From contig NW_019091473.1 in assembly GCF_001949145.1 (NCBI RefSeq), positions 52,411 through 107,873 of the forward strand: a DNA stretch of 55,463 nt, written 5' to 3'. Origin of the DNA: Acanthaster planci (lineage: Eukaryota; Echinodermata; Asteroidea; Valvatida; Acanthasteridae). The number at the start of each line of letters is the position of its first letter. Positions within the stretch are counted from its first letter, which is position 1. The translations under genes were made by a program, and so were the position numbers. Positions 33,665 through 44,530 of this stretch are shown here, one piece after another. The notes beneath the pieces were generated by a model that worked only from the letters and a program-made list of their open reading frames with translations, ran no database searches and was not told the DNA's origin.

Positions 33665-33959
33665 ACTTGTCATACATTCTAACAAGATAATGTTTTTTGT
33701 ATTTCCCAACCATTCAGAATCAGTCATCACTCAGTCAAGAACACTCAAACTCACAATTCCAGCTAACGTTTTATTGGACTCTGAACGGTATCAACATGTC
33801 CATTCTGAAAGATATTCAGACCTCATGTGAACTCTCGGCTAAACAAACACAACTCAATCCAGTACAGAAACTTTCGGAATAATCTGATTCAAAGAGCTGA
33901 ACCTGTAACTTTAGTCCAAGCTGTTGCATTCACTTAATTGTTTGTTAACCTGTTTCCTT

Positions 33960-33978
33960 GCAGAAAAAAGGGAGATGT
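33960..33978 (+). other. polypurine tract
   Basis: The purine run AGAAAAAAGGGAGA lies directly before the 3' LTR, as expected for the plus-strand primer of an LTR retrotransposon. Confidence 0.75.
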
Positions 33979-34134
33979 TGTAATAAACGTTTGCGCCCAT
34001 GTCACGAACGACACGTTCTGCCCACCCGCTGAATAAAATCATGTGCAAACATGGCGCCCGCACGGCGAAACCCAAACGGTGAGTTCACCCCTTTGTGTCT
34101 CATTTCTAGTCAACCTAAACCCATCTGTATTAAA
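33979..34134 (+). repeat. 3' LTR
   Basis: The LTR is 156 bp and shares the TGTAATAAACGTTTGCGCC start and the GTGAGTTCACCCCTTTGTGT block with the 5' LTR. Its last bases (ATTAAA) have lost the CA end. Confidence 0.85.
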
Positions 34135-34149
34135 GGGAATACAATAAAA

Positions 34150-34280
34150 GGTGCCCCGCCCTGGCCGGGCAAATTACGGGGACTTGGCCAGGACTATTAC
34201 GATGGCCCTGTTTTATCTGCCCCGCTAAGTCCCCGCTAGTCCTGGGTCCCCCGGGGCCGGGATTACAATTGAAAAGTGCA
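34150..34280 (-). repeat. inner inverted repeat, right arm
   Basis: The reverse complement matches 28543-28680 in block order (TCAATTGTAATCCCGG, GGGGGACC, GCGGGGAC and GGGGCACC). It also holds extra internal copies of the CCCCGC/GCGGGG motif. Confidence 0.65.
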
Positions 34281-34439
34281 TAACTTGACTAGTCTCCTGG
34301 CTCGCCCGACAATCCATTTCGCCGCTACAGGGGATCTGAATTTACTGCGCATGTACATCCTTTCTTTTTGGTATTTTAAAATGTATTGCATGTCCACTGC
34401 AGATTGTATTCATCATCCCTTCCTGCGCTCACAATACTA

Positions 34440-34990
34440 CTTCGACCAGTGCATTTTCATACAGAACACCGGGCACATTACCCGCCAGAGACTTTTTTCG
34501 TTCCAGTGGCATACTTTCTGTTCTCGACAGGCGAACATTGTTCTCACGCTCGAACCACACGAACACGCAACAGGATCACCATATGCAGCAAGGTATGAGA
34601 CGGAGAGAACCCCCCTGCTTTGTGTTGGTCATTGTCTTGCAGGAATTTGGGGAATTCCTTTCAGACATCTTGGGGATGTGTTAAGTAACAATAGTCTGGA
34701 ATGTGTATAGGGATTGGACATGTTGGGGGGGGTACCCCTGGGTCTCATTTCGCACTGGCTATAAGGATCACACACCATCCTCCAGCCACTACAGGTTTTT
34801 TTTTTTTCACAAACTCACTTCTGCTGTTCACAAACGGCCGAGAACGTCACGGTAGCGCCCGAACTCGACCCGTTCTGGGAGAGAGGTCGGCCGGGCGCGG
34901 CCACGTGCGTCCATGGAATTCCATAGGCCCGCCCACATGCGCTATCACGTTTGTGTGTGGGATGCGGGATTCATCAAGCACGCGCGCACA
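34440..34990. repeat. dispersed GTTCTCG/CGAACA-rich repeat
   Basis: GTTCTCGACAGG, TTGTTCTCACGCTCGAAC and GATCACACACCA segments here correspond, in the same order, to sequence in sulfatase intron 5 at 12860-12995 (TTGTTCTCGCGCTCGAACAG, GTTCTCGACACAGG, GATCACACACCA). This block makes the right inner-to-outer arm spacing about 800 bp longer than the left. Family unknown. Confidence 0.45.
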
Positions 34991-35117
34991 ACTCAAAGAC
35001 TTAGATCACCAGCCCATGTGTTTTAATACATTCAATTTTTGGACTCGTTTGCTACTGTCGACCCAACGAAATTCAAGGGGCTTGTCATAAATCAACATCT
35101 GCTGGTTTGGGAAAACC

Positions 35118-35223
35118 ATACACTCCTTATTTTTAAGGAGCGCTTGTTTCTGCTCTCCTTGGAAAACATTAAGGAGCGCGGAGGAACGCGAGCGCGATCG
35201 CGCTCCTTTAAAATGAAGCCCTG
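35118..35223 (-). repeat. outer inverted repeat, right arm
   Basis: The reverse complement begins CAGGGCTTCATTTTAA, as does the left arm at 28389. Inside it are AAGGAGCGCG, an inverted GCGCTCCTT and a perfect palindrome GAGCGCGATCGCGCTC, giving strong secondary structure. Confidence 0.55.
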
Positions 35224-35999
35224 AATCACCCTATACAAAATAAGACAAGGTTCGGAAAAATAAAATACGAGCATGAAACCCATTCTATACTAATGCTTTC
35301 ATACAGTTTATACAAGCATGTTATAGTAACTACTGCTCCAGCATGTATGAACTAGCGTGCATCATGCACGCGTGCACGAAACTCAGTTGCTATGGATGTG
35401 TGTCAAAGGTCACTGAAAATTTCCACACCTCCACCCGCGCACACTGTACGCGTGCGCGTGTGACTGATTGAGATGCATGTCCCCGTACGTAACATACAAG
35501 TAAGTTGTGCACAAAGCTATCAAACGTGAGTCCAGAGCAGCCCAGCCAAAACGGGAAAATATAATCCATAAAACCCTCATGATCCATTCGATTAGCGGAT
35601 ATCATATATCCAAGCCAACTCTCTGATTATTCAAGATGTTGATAAACAACTAATTATACCCAGATTACAGTTTGAAAGTAAGAAAAAAGGAGCTAATTAC
35701 CCGATAACTTCAACAAGGGTGCGCCTCGTCTCCGTGGCAGTGCGAAGAGACCGATTCAAAAGGATGCCCTCTAGGGCTCAAAATTGGAAAATTATTCTCG
35801 TGAAAAATGACGATCCCTACGTTAAAATATACAGCTTTAAACTGTGAATTTCTTTTACCCTGAAAGCTTTGTCGCCTATTATGTTATGTTATTGATGACG
35901 TGTTTTCAATTAAATGTCTGCTCGCTTTCGGTAAAATAAAAAGAATGGGTTTCTATCTAAAGTCTGCTTTACTATTAACGGCTTTTTTAAACAGTGCCG

Positions 36000-36790
36000 T
36001 CTAGTGGTCTTCTTCATAGAGTCTAAATTTATTGACAGTATCTCCCCAGTGTTTTTCCGAGACTTCACTTAAACACATCCCTGGCTTTGTCTGACGTTTG
36101 GTCTGCACACAAGTCTTGATAACACACCGCCACCATTGACCTGAGTACTTGCCCCCAGAGATCTTTCCTTATAAAATTTGGTTTAACTTGTTTTCAACGC
36201 GGCCCGCTTGACCTTCTGTGAATTGAATATCAAGTTGTTTGAACACTTTTTTTAGATTTGGGTATTTCATAAACAAAACGCTGATTATATCGACCTCCTA
36301 CTTCCACTTCACAGTCTGTATAAGGCTGTAATCTTTTAAAACAACCGAGACAGTTAACGAATCCGTTTTCTATTCTTTTATTGACATGTTTACAAGTGTT
36401 TTCTTTTTATTCTCACATACGCTTCTGGAGGAGGTTTTTCATTGATCAAAGCATAAAACTCTTCTAAATGTTGTGGGAGATAATAGCGAGTCACTGTTTT
36501 ATAAATACAGAGTTTTTCTTTTAATAAGAAAGCTTTGGTGTGGGGATACGTTTTAAGCCGTGAACCCCAAACACGGCAGAAGACCACTAAAAACAATGGC
36601 CTCCCTTAACTTTACACCAAGCAGTTTTATTAATAAAATTAAATAACTCTTTGCATAAAAATCCCACTCAGTGTATGATTTTAGCTTCAACATGTCTTTA
36701 CAAAATATCATCGCTGTTTTAAAAAGTTGCAAGTCATGCCTGTGACGTACGCCCTCTTAAGTCAAACTGTAAAATCATCCTTCATGTTGG
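36000..36790 (-). pseudogene. unrecognised minus-strand coding remnant with frameshifts
   Basis: Protein-like sequence runs along the minus strand in shifting frames: a segment near 36740-36660, an open stretch at 36596-36390 (with YYLPQHLEEFYALINEKPPP), a Cys-bearing segment near 36380-36250 (FVNCLGCFKR) and a final stretch ending in TAG at 36001-36003. No family is recognised. Its position and strand close to 37659-38300 suggest one old insertion, possibly virus-like. Confidence 0.4.
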
Positions 36791-37658
36791 CGGCTAGTTT
36801 TCTGTAAAACAAAAATAAAAGCAGTTTAACACTCTTCTGTTTTGCTAACGTTTTTCCCGTATACTCTGCTTTCATTTAATGTGCAATCAAACTAGTGTTT
36901 TTTTCCAAGTTTGCCAATTAGAAACACGTCCGATTTCAATACTTGCCGGCACTCAAACTAAAAACTAATGCAGAATTTTTCACAACTGTTAGATATATTT
37001 TACCAAACAGAGACACGCCAGTCAACTCGAATAAATACAGTACTCACATTTAATCTTCATCCCCGTCCAGTGTAAAAGTCATTTCAATAGAGCAGAGACT
37101 ACACTTGTAGTCGTCCCAATAGCTAAATAACATTGAAATGATAGTTTCCTGCGTCACCCGTGTCATTTTATAATGCAAAGAATAGACTTTGAAACAGCGT
37201 AGAAGTGCGTCACTGCAGATTGGTTACATGTAAAACCAAAAAATAAATTCATGTACCGATACTGCGCAAAATCACCACTAAAATGTAAAGAAACTTCGCT
37301 ATGTTACCATGAGAATTCGTAATGCAATAACTGCGAGGCAGTGGGTCACTGTAAAATTGAATACATGGGAAACAAACAATATCGTCACCCGTGGCAGTGA
37401 GTCACTTCCATCAACAGGCTGACCTCGCTCAACAAAAGAGGCACCCCGGTTGAATGAACATACACACTTGGCTTTGTGCAGATGTGAACTCTGATTTATT
37501 CAGGTCGAGTTAGACTGGTTTATACCAAAATAAAAATGATAACCAGGCTGATAAACGTTAGCTTACAATCAAATCTAATGAAGATCTTTAATATATGCTA
37601 ATTACTCTGAGTCACTGATATCACTGTCATATCCTAGTAACGATTGCCATTGTTAATA

Positions 37659-38300
37659 TTATAAAATAGCTTTTTCGACTTTATATCTCAGGCTAGCGCC
37701 GCAACACGAAGATCCCTGTGTTCCGTAATAGACGTCTTTGAGACAAATCAACAAAACCACGTTGCAACGTTTACCAATATATTTGTCGAGTTGATCTTGC
37801 GGTATTCGATTTTTAGGATGGTCAAACAACGAGGTCGTGGTATGTAACCTGACGTACATGCGTTTTTTTTAATCTGTGTAAGGCGGTTTAACTACAAATT
37901 CAACCTTTTCTAAGTCGTCTATATCACGACTGGCTCTAAAAGCGTTGATCGTATTTGGTGGAATGTGAGACTTTCTAGTCGTGTGCATGCCGATGCATTT
38001 GTAAGCTGCAAAGTTTACGTCCTCAAGTATATCCATCGTAGGCTCTTGACGTGATAGCAGATTTGATGTACGCCGTAGCAGATTGTTTTGGTATTATGAT
38101 CAACAGGCGTTTGTTGTTTGGTTATAAAAAAATGGGTGAATAATGTTGGGTGTGTTTTTCATTCTTTTTACCACGGGGTCTGCTATCACGAATCTGTCGG
38201 GGTCAAAGGGGCCGTATACAACGTTTGGGTCTGTGTTGTCAACATTAAGACGTTTTCGTGGTAGTCGGTTACGTTATAAGTTTGGTTAGAAATGGTTGAT
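37659..38300 (-). pseudogene. unrecognised minus-strand coding remnant, possibly endogenous virus-like
   Basis: One frame continues from about 38050 to 37659 with a single TAA at 37871-37873 inside an A-run. Readable segments are EPTMDILEDVNFAAYKC, PPNTINAFRASRDIDD and, after the stop, QLDKYIGKRCNVVLLICLKD, ending at 37659. Upstream, in another frame near 38260-38130, is YGPFDPDRFVIADPVVKR. A capsid-type protein of a small or Polinton-like virus is one possibility, but I cannot name the family. Confidence 0.42.
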
Positions 38301-38329
38301 GTGGTTTGTATGTGGAATGTAAATAATCA

Positions 38330-41300
38330 GGAATAAATATCTGTTAGGGGTGACAACATTTACGACCAAGTTTCGTCTCCCTCACCAAGCAGATACGATG
38401 CCGCTGTCGTTGAACATCTTTTTTCGCTCAAGCTATAACGTCTTTGTCCGCGGCGGCTGACGATTGGACGAGTAACCAAGCGGCGAGCGCAGCGACTAAT
38501 TTGGCGTATTCGAATTGGGTAGCGAAAGTGAGATCCATGGTTAGTCGTCAAGTTTTGGGATTTCAGATTTTTTTATTTTTTTTTTGGAGAGTGCGCAGCA
38601 GAGAGAGATTGGGAATTTTTTCATTTTTTTTAAAGATTGGAGCAGAATCGGCCATCTATACTACTCCCTCTCAAATCGGGATAGCCTGGGAAAGAAGGCT
38701 AGAAGACAACCACTTAAGTATTTAAATGCCCTTAGGAAGGAATCTGCGCCCTGAAACCCGAGAAAGGATACGGCCTCTTCCAAAGAGCAGCCCGAGCAGC
38801 CATGTAAAAAACATGAAAAACGCGTCGCAGTTAATGCGAAAATATTCGTGTCCATTTTCATGTATATCAGGGAATCCCTGATAAAGGTTTGAAAGATTCA
38901 AACTGTAGGTTCTATTAACTGACAAACCAATTCTAAATACGATGCACAAGCTCAAGCGGCAGACATGATTCATTTTCTTTTGAGTGCAGTTGCAAAGAGA
39001 ATCGAGAAGCTGAACGAGCTTTTGGAGAAACATCAAACCAGTCATTGTAAATGCACCATCGAATTGAACCGACTACAGGATGGCATGACAGCTGAGGCAG
39101 GATTCATGTCTGTGGTGGATTTTAAGGCTTTCACTCGTTTTCGTCATGTCTCAGGTCGTAACCAGAATTTATGATGCACTGTAAATTGCTGGCTCCCCAC
39201 ACAATCTGGTTTATCTTTAGAAGAATTATATTTCATTGTGTTTTTCTGATGCAAACCTTTTTTATTTACTGAGCAGACACGCGTTCAGTCGGCAGAACCT
39301 TTTATTCACTGAAGATTTCCTTTGAATACTACACAAAACAGTGCCTTGATATTTGTTTCATTCTTGTTCTCATTCCGAATATATTACATTCCCACTGAAA
39401 TGCCCTCTTGTGAATTCCCATCTCGATAACCCACTTGACTGCTTTCTGGCAGATCCGATTTAGGCAATTCGAGCCTACAGGTGTACATCCACAATTACAC
39501 GAAGGTATTCCACTATCACTGTAGTTAAACTGTACTTTTCCTTGGTGTACAAATTACCCATGTTATGGACTCATTAGTTGTTTGGAGAAAAAAAAGTAGT
39601 TTTACGGGGGGCAACAGGGCAACGCCCCAATCGAGTAGTTTTGGGAAGGGGGGAAATACTGGGATAAGAGATTATTTTGGACTGCTTCGTTTCCCATCTT
39701 TCCCTAAATTTGGCCTCATCCCTTAGAAAGACCTTAAAAGGCTACCAAAAAATCTTAATAACAAATTTCGCCCCCCTCCATAGAAACTCATTTCGCACCC
39801 CAACCGACAATGTTCGTTCTGGATCTGCTCGTGCCATTGGTACTCCACCAGTTGGTTTTGACTGTGCTCCAGTAGTCAAGACACACTCGAGACTATTGTG
39901 CGTAAAAAAGAATTGACTCTAGCTTTATTTTTATTTTTCAATTTTTGAGAAAATAATCCAAAAACGACGTATTAAAAATTGTGCAAATTCAGGATAAGGA
40001 ATTTACTTTGCATTACAACACATTACTTTTATAGCCAAGGGGGCTGCGCTGGTTAACATGTACATTTTTTGAATACATGGATGTCATTTCTTCTGACAAT
40101 TAATTCGACTATTATTTTCTGAGATTTTTCAGCAGCTACACAATTTTTGGTTTTTAATACGTGTGCAGTAGTCCTCAGAAGACTTAACCCCAATGGCCCT
40201 CTTTTCACCGTCATCAGCCAAGGCAACGGGTAACAACGAAGACCATTTTATCAAAACAGAACAATACACTACTAATACACTCTTAAAATTTACACAATAA
40301 AACACGAAGTGGCAGTTTTATAGGTTTTGGCTTTCATTTTCTTTCCTGTGCCTCAACATGACATCAGCTTTATCAAAGAAACCCTGGACGACATTAATTG
40401 TAGGAAACGTTCTACTGAGTGCGGCAGTTGTAATTTCACAAAAGAAAATGCTCAACTGTCTCAGGTAAAAATCAACGGAGTCCCGATTTTAATTTGCGCT
40501 TTACTGTAATTAAATCTAAAATGAAACTTACCTAAATTCAACCCAAATTTTTGCCAATAACTGATAAATTTATTTCAAGTTATTAAACAGAATGGATTTA
40601 TTTTCTTTGTTTTTTTTACGTTAAAATGTACAATAAGTGCAATATAAGAATTTAGATTTAATTTAGTTTTATATTGACAATTTTTGAAGCGTGCAAATAA
40701 GACAAAATCATTTAAACAATGTTATTCAAACTCATGCATGAAGAGCAAAAGACATACAGCCACAAGTAATGCACAATTTCACCACAATCCAAATAGTTTG
40801 CCCGTAATTCTTATAAATATGCATTGTAGCAGTTTGTAATTGTATCAGTACAGTGATGTTTATAATTGGCTGAACAAACACTTGTAATATACGTATTAAT
40901 TTTGCAAAATAGCGAATAATGACAAGGCATCCCACACGATTATGAGTGATTGGAAATATTAAAGTAATACCGACTTATTAGCCCTTGCTATGAACAACAA
41001 TCAAACAGACCGGAGAAAGATATTCCTAGACGAAACCATAGGTCCAGTTTCTTGCATAACATCAGGACAACGCACACTAACATACATATTTCGCCTCTAA
41101 CTCTATCATCGAATCGGTCTTCTGTTTGATCCGATTATCGCCAAGAGGGCGTTGACAGCTCAGATGTAATTTATCCAGTTATTTTCGAATTAAAAAGCAA
41201 GTCAGGTGGCAGGTGCTGATCAGAGACTAAGAAATGCATATTTTTTTTATTCTGCACAGTTTTTACTTGACTTGGAATGCCAGATGTGACGTACACATGC

Positions 41301-42487
41301 CTTAGTTCGAATCTATTTGGAAGTCTGCTATAGTGATTTCCAAATACCTCCTGGCAAAATCCATTTTCTTCCTGTTTGTAATCATTTTTTGGACCCGGTG
41401 AGGGGGCAGAATGAGCTATTTTTCCAGAAAGGGAATGTCTATATTGTATTCACATGTAAAAGTGTTTACCCCTCTCTCTGAAGAAAGGTGGTAATAAACT
41501 GTCTGAAATGCTTGAACCTACAATCGAAACAAGTAGCATGTCTCCATAGAGGAAACTTGCTCGTACCCTCTGCTGGATACGCCACTCGTACTTCATAGAC
41601 TATTTTTTCTATATCTGGCAAAGAAGAGGAAAGGAGCCAGTCTGATACTTTAAATCTACCATCGCGCAGACGAGTCTGCAGCTGGTTAGATACTTTCTAC
41701 TGAAATTACAGTCTGATTGTCAATCTGAAATGTTCTTCATGTTTTAAAATATACCTTATACAGACTTGCATGAGTTCAGGAGACACAATAGCGATAGTTT
41801 TAACGAGATAATATGTTCGCATTATTTTCTTTTTAAAATACGCACGCAAACTTTTAAGAACAGTGACAATTTCTGAGGATTTATTAACTCTTGAAAGGTA
41901 TAACTGGTTGAAAATAAAGCGGTATCTGACCTGTGCCTTAAGCCTGGTTTCCATATCGACGTAAGGAGACGTAGAGAGCTGGGACGCAAACGGGTCTGCG
42001 ACAGTTAGCAAACTTTAACTTGATTTTAACTTCCTACTGTCTGCGTTGAGTTGCCAGAGAAGGCCTATGTAAACGCGCTTTCAGGCATGACAGGCCTAAA
42101 ACGATGTCTATTGTGCTTTAGCACCACTTATGTTTGCAATTTCTCTCCGTTTTAGTTACATGTCCAGCTAGACTTTTCAACAAAATAGCTCACCGTAAGC
42201 AAAATAAATTAAGCTGAATAAAAGCGAAACTTTCTGAGCTTCGGCTTCCATTTTGTTTCATTTTTTAGTGGGATAACCTCACACAGCGTCTTTTCTACAA
42301 TGTCATTGTGTTGGCGTTTTTTGGGCTTAATTTTTCCCCTTTATGTTTGCATCGTGTATGCCACAGCCCCAAGACCTTAAAGTCCGTTTTTGGCTGATGT
42401 GCAGACACACAAAGGATGCATGTCATCTAGCACAGTCAGATTTGATTACGCCAAAGCTTCACCCACGTTGACAGAATTCGTGTTACA
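38330..42487. other. intergenic, no gene seen
   Basis: The sequence is AT-rich with T-runs near 38568-38585 and 38620-38632. Small open frames, for example at 38722-39045 (minus) and 41706-42011 (minus), have no recognisable features. I see no clear repeat family. Confidence 0.5.
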
Positions 42488-42493
42488 TTTATT
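42488..42493 (-). promoter_or_regulatory. candidate polyadenylation signal of the GPCR gene
   Basis: On the minus strand, AATAAA lies 184-189 bases downstream of the receptor stop codon, a plausible distance for a short 3' UTR. No transcript evidence is available. Confidence 0.4.
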
Positions 42494-42676
42494 ACTTAAA
42501 CCTAAAGAATTTGCTCACAGATGGGTAAGAACGCATCCCGGCAAAGGTAAATATCACTGTAGAGGTTCCCAAATTGCGATTGAGAAAAATTAAGAAATTC
42601 AGGACCACTTCAGGACAAGGCTTAAGGTGCACATCAGTCTTCAACAACCTCACTGAAGTTTAGCTTCGTCATGTTT

Positions 42677-44347
42677 CTAGGCAGCTTGTTGCACAGCGGT
42701 TGATCCTTCCGTTCCGGAGACGCTGCCGTCACCACCTCTAGTGCCCACCCTGTTGCTACTCTTGCACTTGCCCAGTGTGAGCATCTCGATGAAGGCCGCC
42801 CTGAACCGGCGGTGCATGAACCCATAGATGATGGGGTTCACGCACCCAGCCACGTACGATGTTACAGTCACCACCATGTACACGTTACTGTTGATACCAA
42901 TGCCGGGTATGTCTAGATATCGGATGAGCGGGAACGGGATGTAACCGACCCACACCACCAGGAATACGGCCAGCATCATGCGGTTAAGATCGCGGTCATT
43001 GCGGATAGAGGGCCTAGGGCGGTTCCGGCCTCGGCCAAGGGTTTTTGCCACCTCGCTAAGTCTCTCGTGGCCTATCCAGATGCTCCCTTTTCGCCTCGTC
43101 AGATCACCCTGGCTCGGAGTCGACCGGACTGATCTCGGATCCGACTGAGTGCTGGTCAACCGGCCTCTACTTTGCCGCGTCTTGCTTGCACCGCGTGCCT
43201 CGGTTCGGTGATGACCGGATCGAGAGCTACAGGCAGTCTGGTCGTTCATGTTTGCACTGGTTGTGTTTGGTGAAATCGCATCATTGCTCGCCTGCCTATT
43301 TTGCCCCTTCTGTCCTTTGCAAGATGGCCCCCGAATATCGGGTGAGAAATCAACAGTGTTGATGGTGACCGACGACTGATAAATAGCGTCGACAATTCTG
43401 TATCTACAGACATCTGTTACAGGAGTTGATAGGTTCTCGTTACTGCAGCTCTTCTTGGTTCGATTCATCTCCTTATCATTAAAACTACTAACAGGCTGAT
43501 CTGTGTCTACCTCTGGTGAAATTTCAGGGTTTGTCATCAAATCTGGGTCGCCCGCGCATGGTTGCGACATCTGCTCTCTCTCTTCCTGAAGAGAGGGCGC
43601 GAAAGTCACCCTATCTCTTGTGTTGCTGCTACAAGCCGCAGAGGACATGGCTTCCCTGTTTGTGACACTACTTGGTATGGTTCGAGTAACAGTACCCATA
43701 TTTCCATGAAGGCTCTTCCGCTTCTTCTTAACGAAGGAGAGAATGGCAACATACGAAGCGACAATAACAATGCTGGGTAGGACAAAGATGAAGCTGTAGA
43801 CAATAACGGAGATCCGCCAGCTAGTGGCATTGTAGATGGCGATACATCTAAGAGCCTTCTCTAGGTAGTACATTCGGCCAGCCACCACAAAGAAATGGTA
43901 GCACATCATGACTCCGGCAGTTACCAACCAGCACAGCACCACGGCAATACCGATGTTCCGGCGAGAAGCGATCTTCTTGGCGCGCGTGAAGAGCACCACG
44001 TTGACCAAACGGTCCAGGCCGATACACATAGTGTGTAGCAAGGACAGCAAGGAGAAGGCTAGCGTGTAATACGTGTGGAACCCACACATGAAATCCCCCG
44101 TCCGCCATTCCTGGTATATCAGAGTGTCGATCCCTGGCATCAGGACACAGCCGACATAGAACAGCCCGACCACACTCAGACTGACGATGAACGTGTTCCC
44201 GCGGGTTCGCAAGTTCTTCTTCCTTACAACAGCAGCGATGACTAGCAGATTGCCCACAAGCCCAACGAGCATAAAAATAGTAGTGATGCCCGCTGCTACC
44301 CGCGTCACCACGAGGGACGGTAAGGCGCTTTCCGTGTCGTTGGCCAT
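42677..44347 (-). CDS. class A (rhodopsin-like) G-protein-coupled receptor, orphan, single coding exon
   Basis: The 556-residue protein starts at the ATG at 44345-44347 (A at -3, G at +4). The frame stays open upstream to 44530, with another ATG at 44417-44419. An extracellular N-terminus with an NDT glycosylation site is followed by seven membrane segments at about 13-41, 52-74, 90-113, 131-152, 178-205, 454-474 and 489-509. TM1 has GNLLV, and Cys88 and Cys168 can form the usual TM3-loop 2 disulfide. TM3 ends in DRL at 112-114 rather than DRY, TM6 has VVWVGYIPF and TM7 has NPIIYGF. The third cytoplasmic loop is about 248 residues, polar and rich in Ser, Thr, Arg and Asn. It acts at the plasma membrane through G proteins; the ligand is unknown. 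The best guess is a melatonin/moody-like orphan group, with low confidence. Confidence 0.9.
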   Translation of the reverse strand: MANDTESALPSLVVTRVAAGITTIFMLVGLVGNLLVIAAVVRKKNLRTRGNTFIVSLSVVGLFYVGCVLMPGIDTLIYQEWRTGDFMCGFHTYYTLAFSLLSLLHTMCIGLDRLVNVVLFTRAKKIASRRNIGIAVVLCWLVTAGVMMCYHFFVVAGRMYYLEKALRCIAIYNATSWRISVIVYSFIFVLPSIVIVASYVAILSFVKKKRKSLHGNMGTVTRTIPSSVTNREAMSSAACSSNTRDRVTFAPSLQEEREQMSQPCAGDPDLMTNPEISPEVDTDQPVSSFNDKEMNRTKKSCSNENLSTPVTDVCRYRIVDAIYQSSVTINTVDFSPDIRGPSCKGQKGQNRQASNDAISPNTTSANMNDQTACSSRSGHHRTEARGASKTRQSRGRLTSTQSDPRSVRSTPSQGDLTRRKGSIWIGHERLSEVAKTLGRGRNRPRPSIRNDRDLNRMMLAVFLVVWVGYIPFPLIRYLDIPGIGINSNVYMVVTVTSYVAGCVNPIIYGFMHRRFRAAFIEMLTLGKCKSSNRVGTRGGDGSVSGTEGSTAVQQAA

Positions 44348-44530
44348 AGTAGAATTATCTAACCTACGCTCTGGGCGTATGACGTCCACAAACCTCAGAT
44401 CTTGACTGGATCTTAGCATTGTAAACGTCCATTTATGACGGTTATCTGTGAGTTTAAGTCTTTTTAGCGGAACAAAAATCCCATCTGCATATACAGCCAG
44501 AGAAAACTGCAACTTAGCAGGCCTACGCAA

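Larger units (their letters stand above)
29453..34134 (+). mobile_element. Ty3/gypsy LTR retrotransposon, complete but inactive (4.7 kb)
   Basis: Two LTRs (29453-29616 and 33979-34134) bracket gag, a zinc-knuckle nucleocapsid region, aspartic protease, reverse transcriptase, RNase H and integrase in the order PR-RT-RH-IN, which defines Ty3/gypsy. The sequence GGAAT occurs beside both ends and may be the target duplication. Stops interrupt gag and integrase, and frameshifts lie in PR-RT, at the RT active site and in integrase. The LTRs differ at several bases and by small indels, so insertion is not very recent. There is no envelope gene. Confidence 0.93.

Noticed and set aside
43562-44405. 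Plus- and minus-strand ORFs overlapping the receptor gene
   Set aside because: They are out-of-frame shadows of the receptor coding sequence.
44348-44530. Longer GPCR N-terminus starting at 44530
   Set aside because: The codon at 44530 is TTG, not ATG. The ATG at 44345-44347 has a strong context and gives a normal-length extracellular tail; the ATG at 44417-44419 remains possible.
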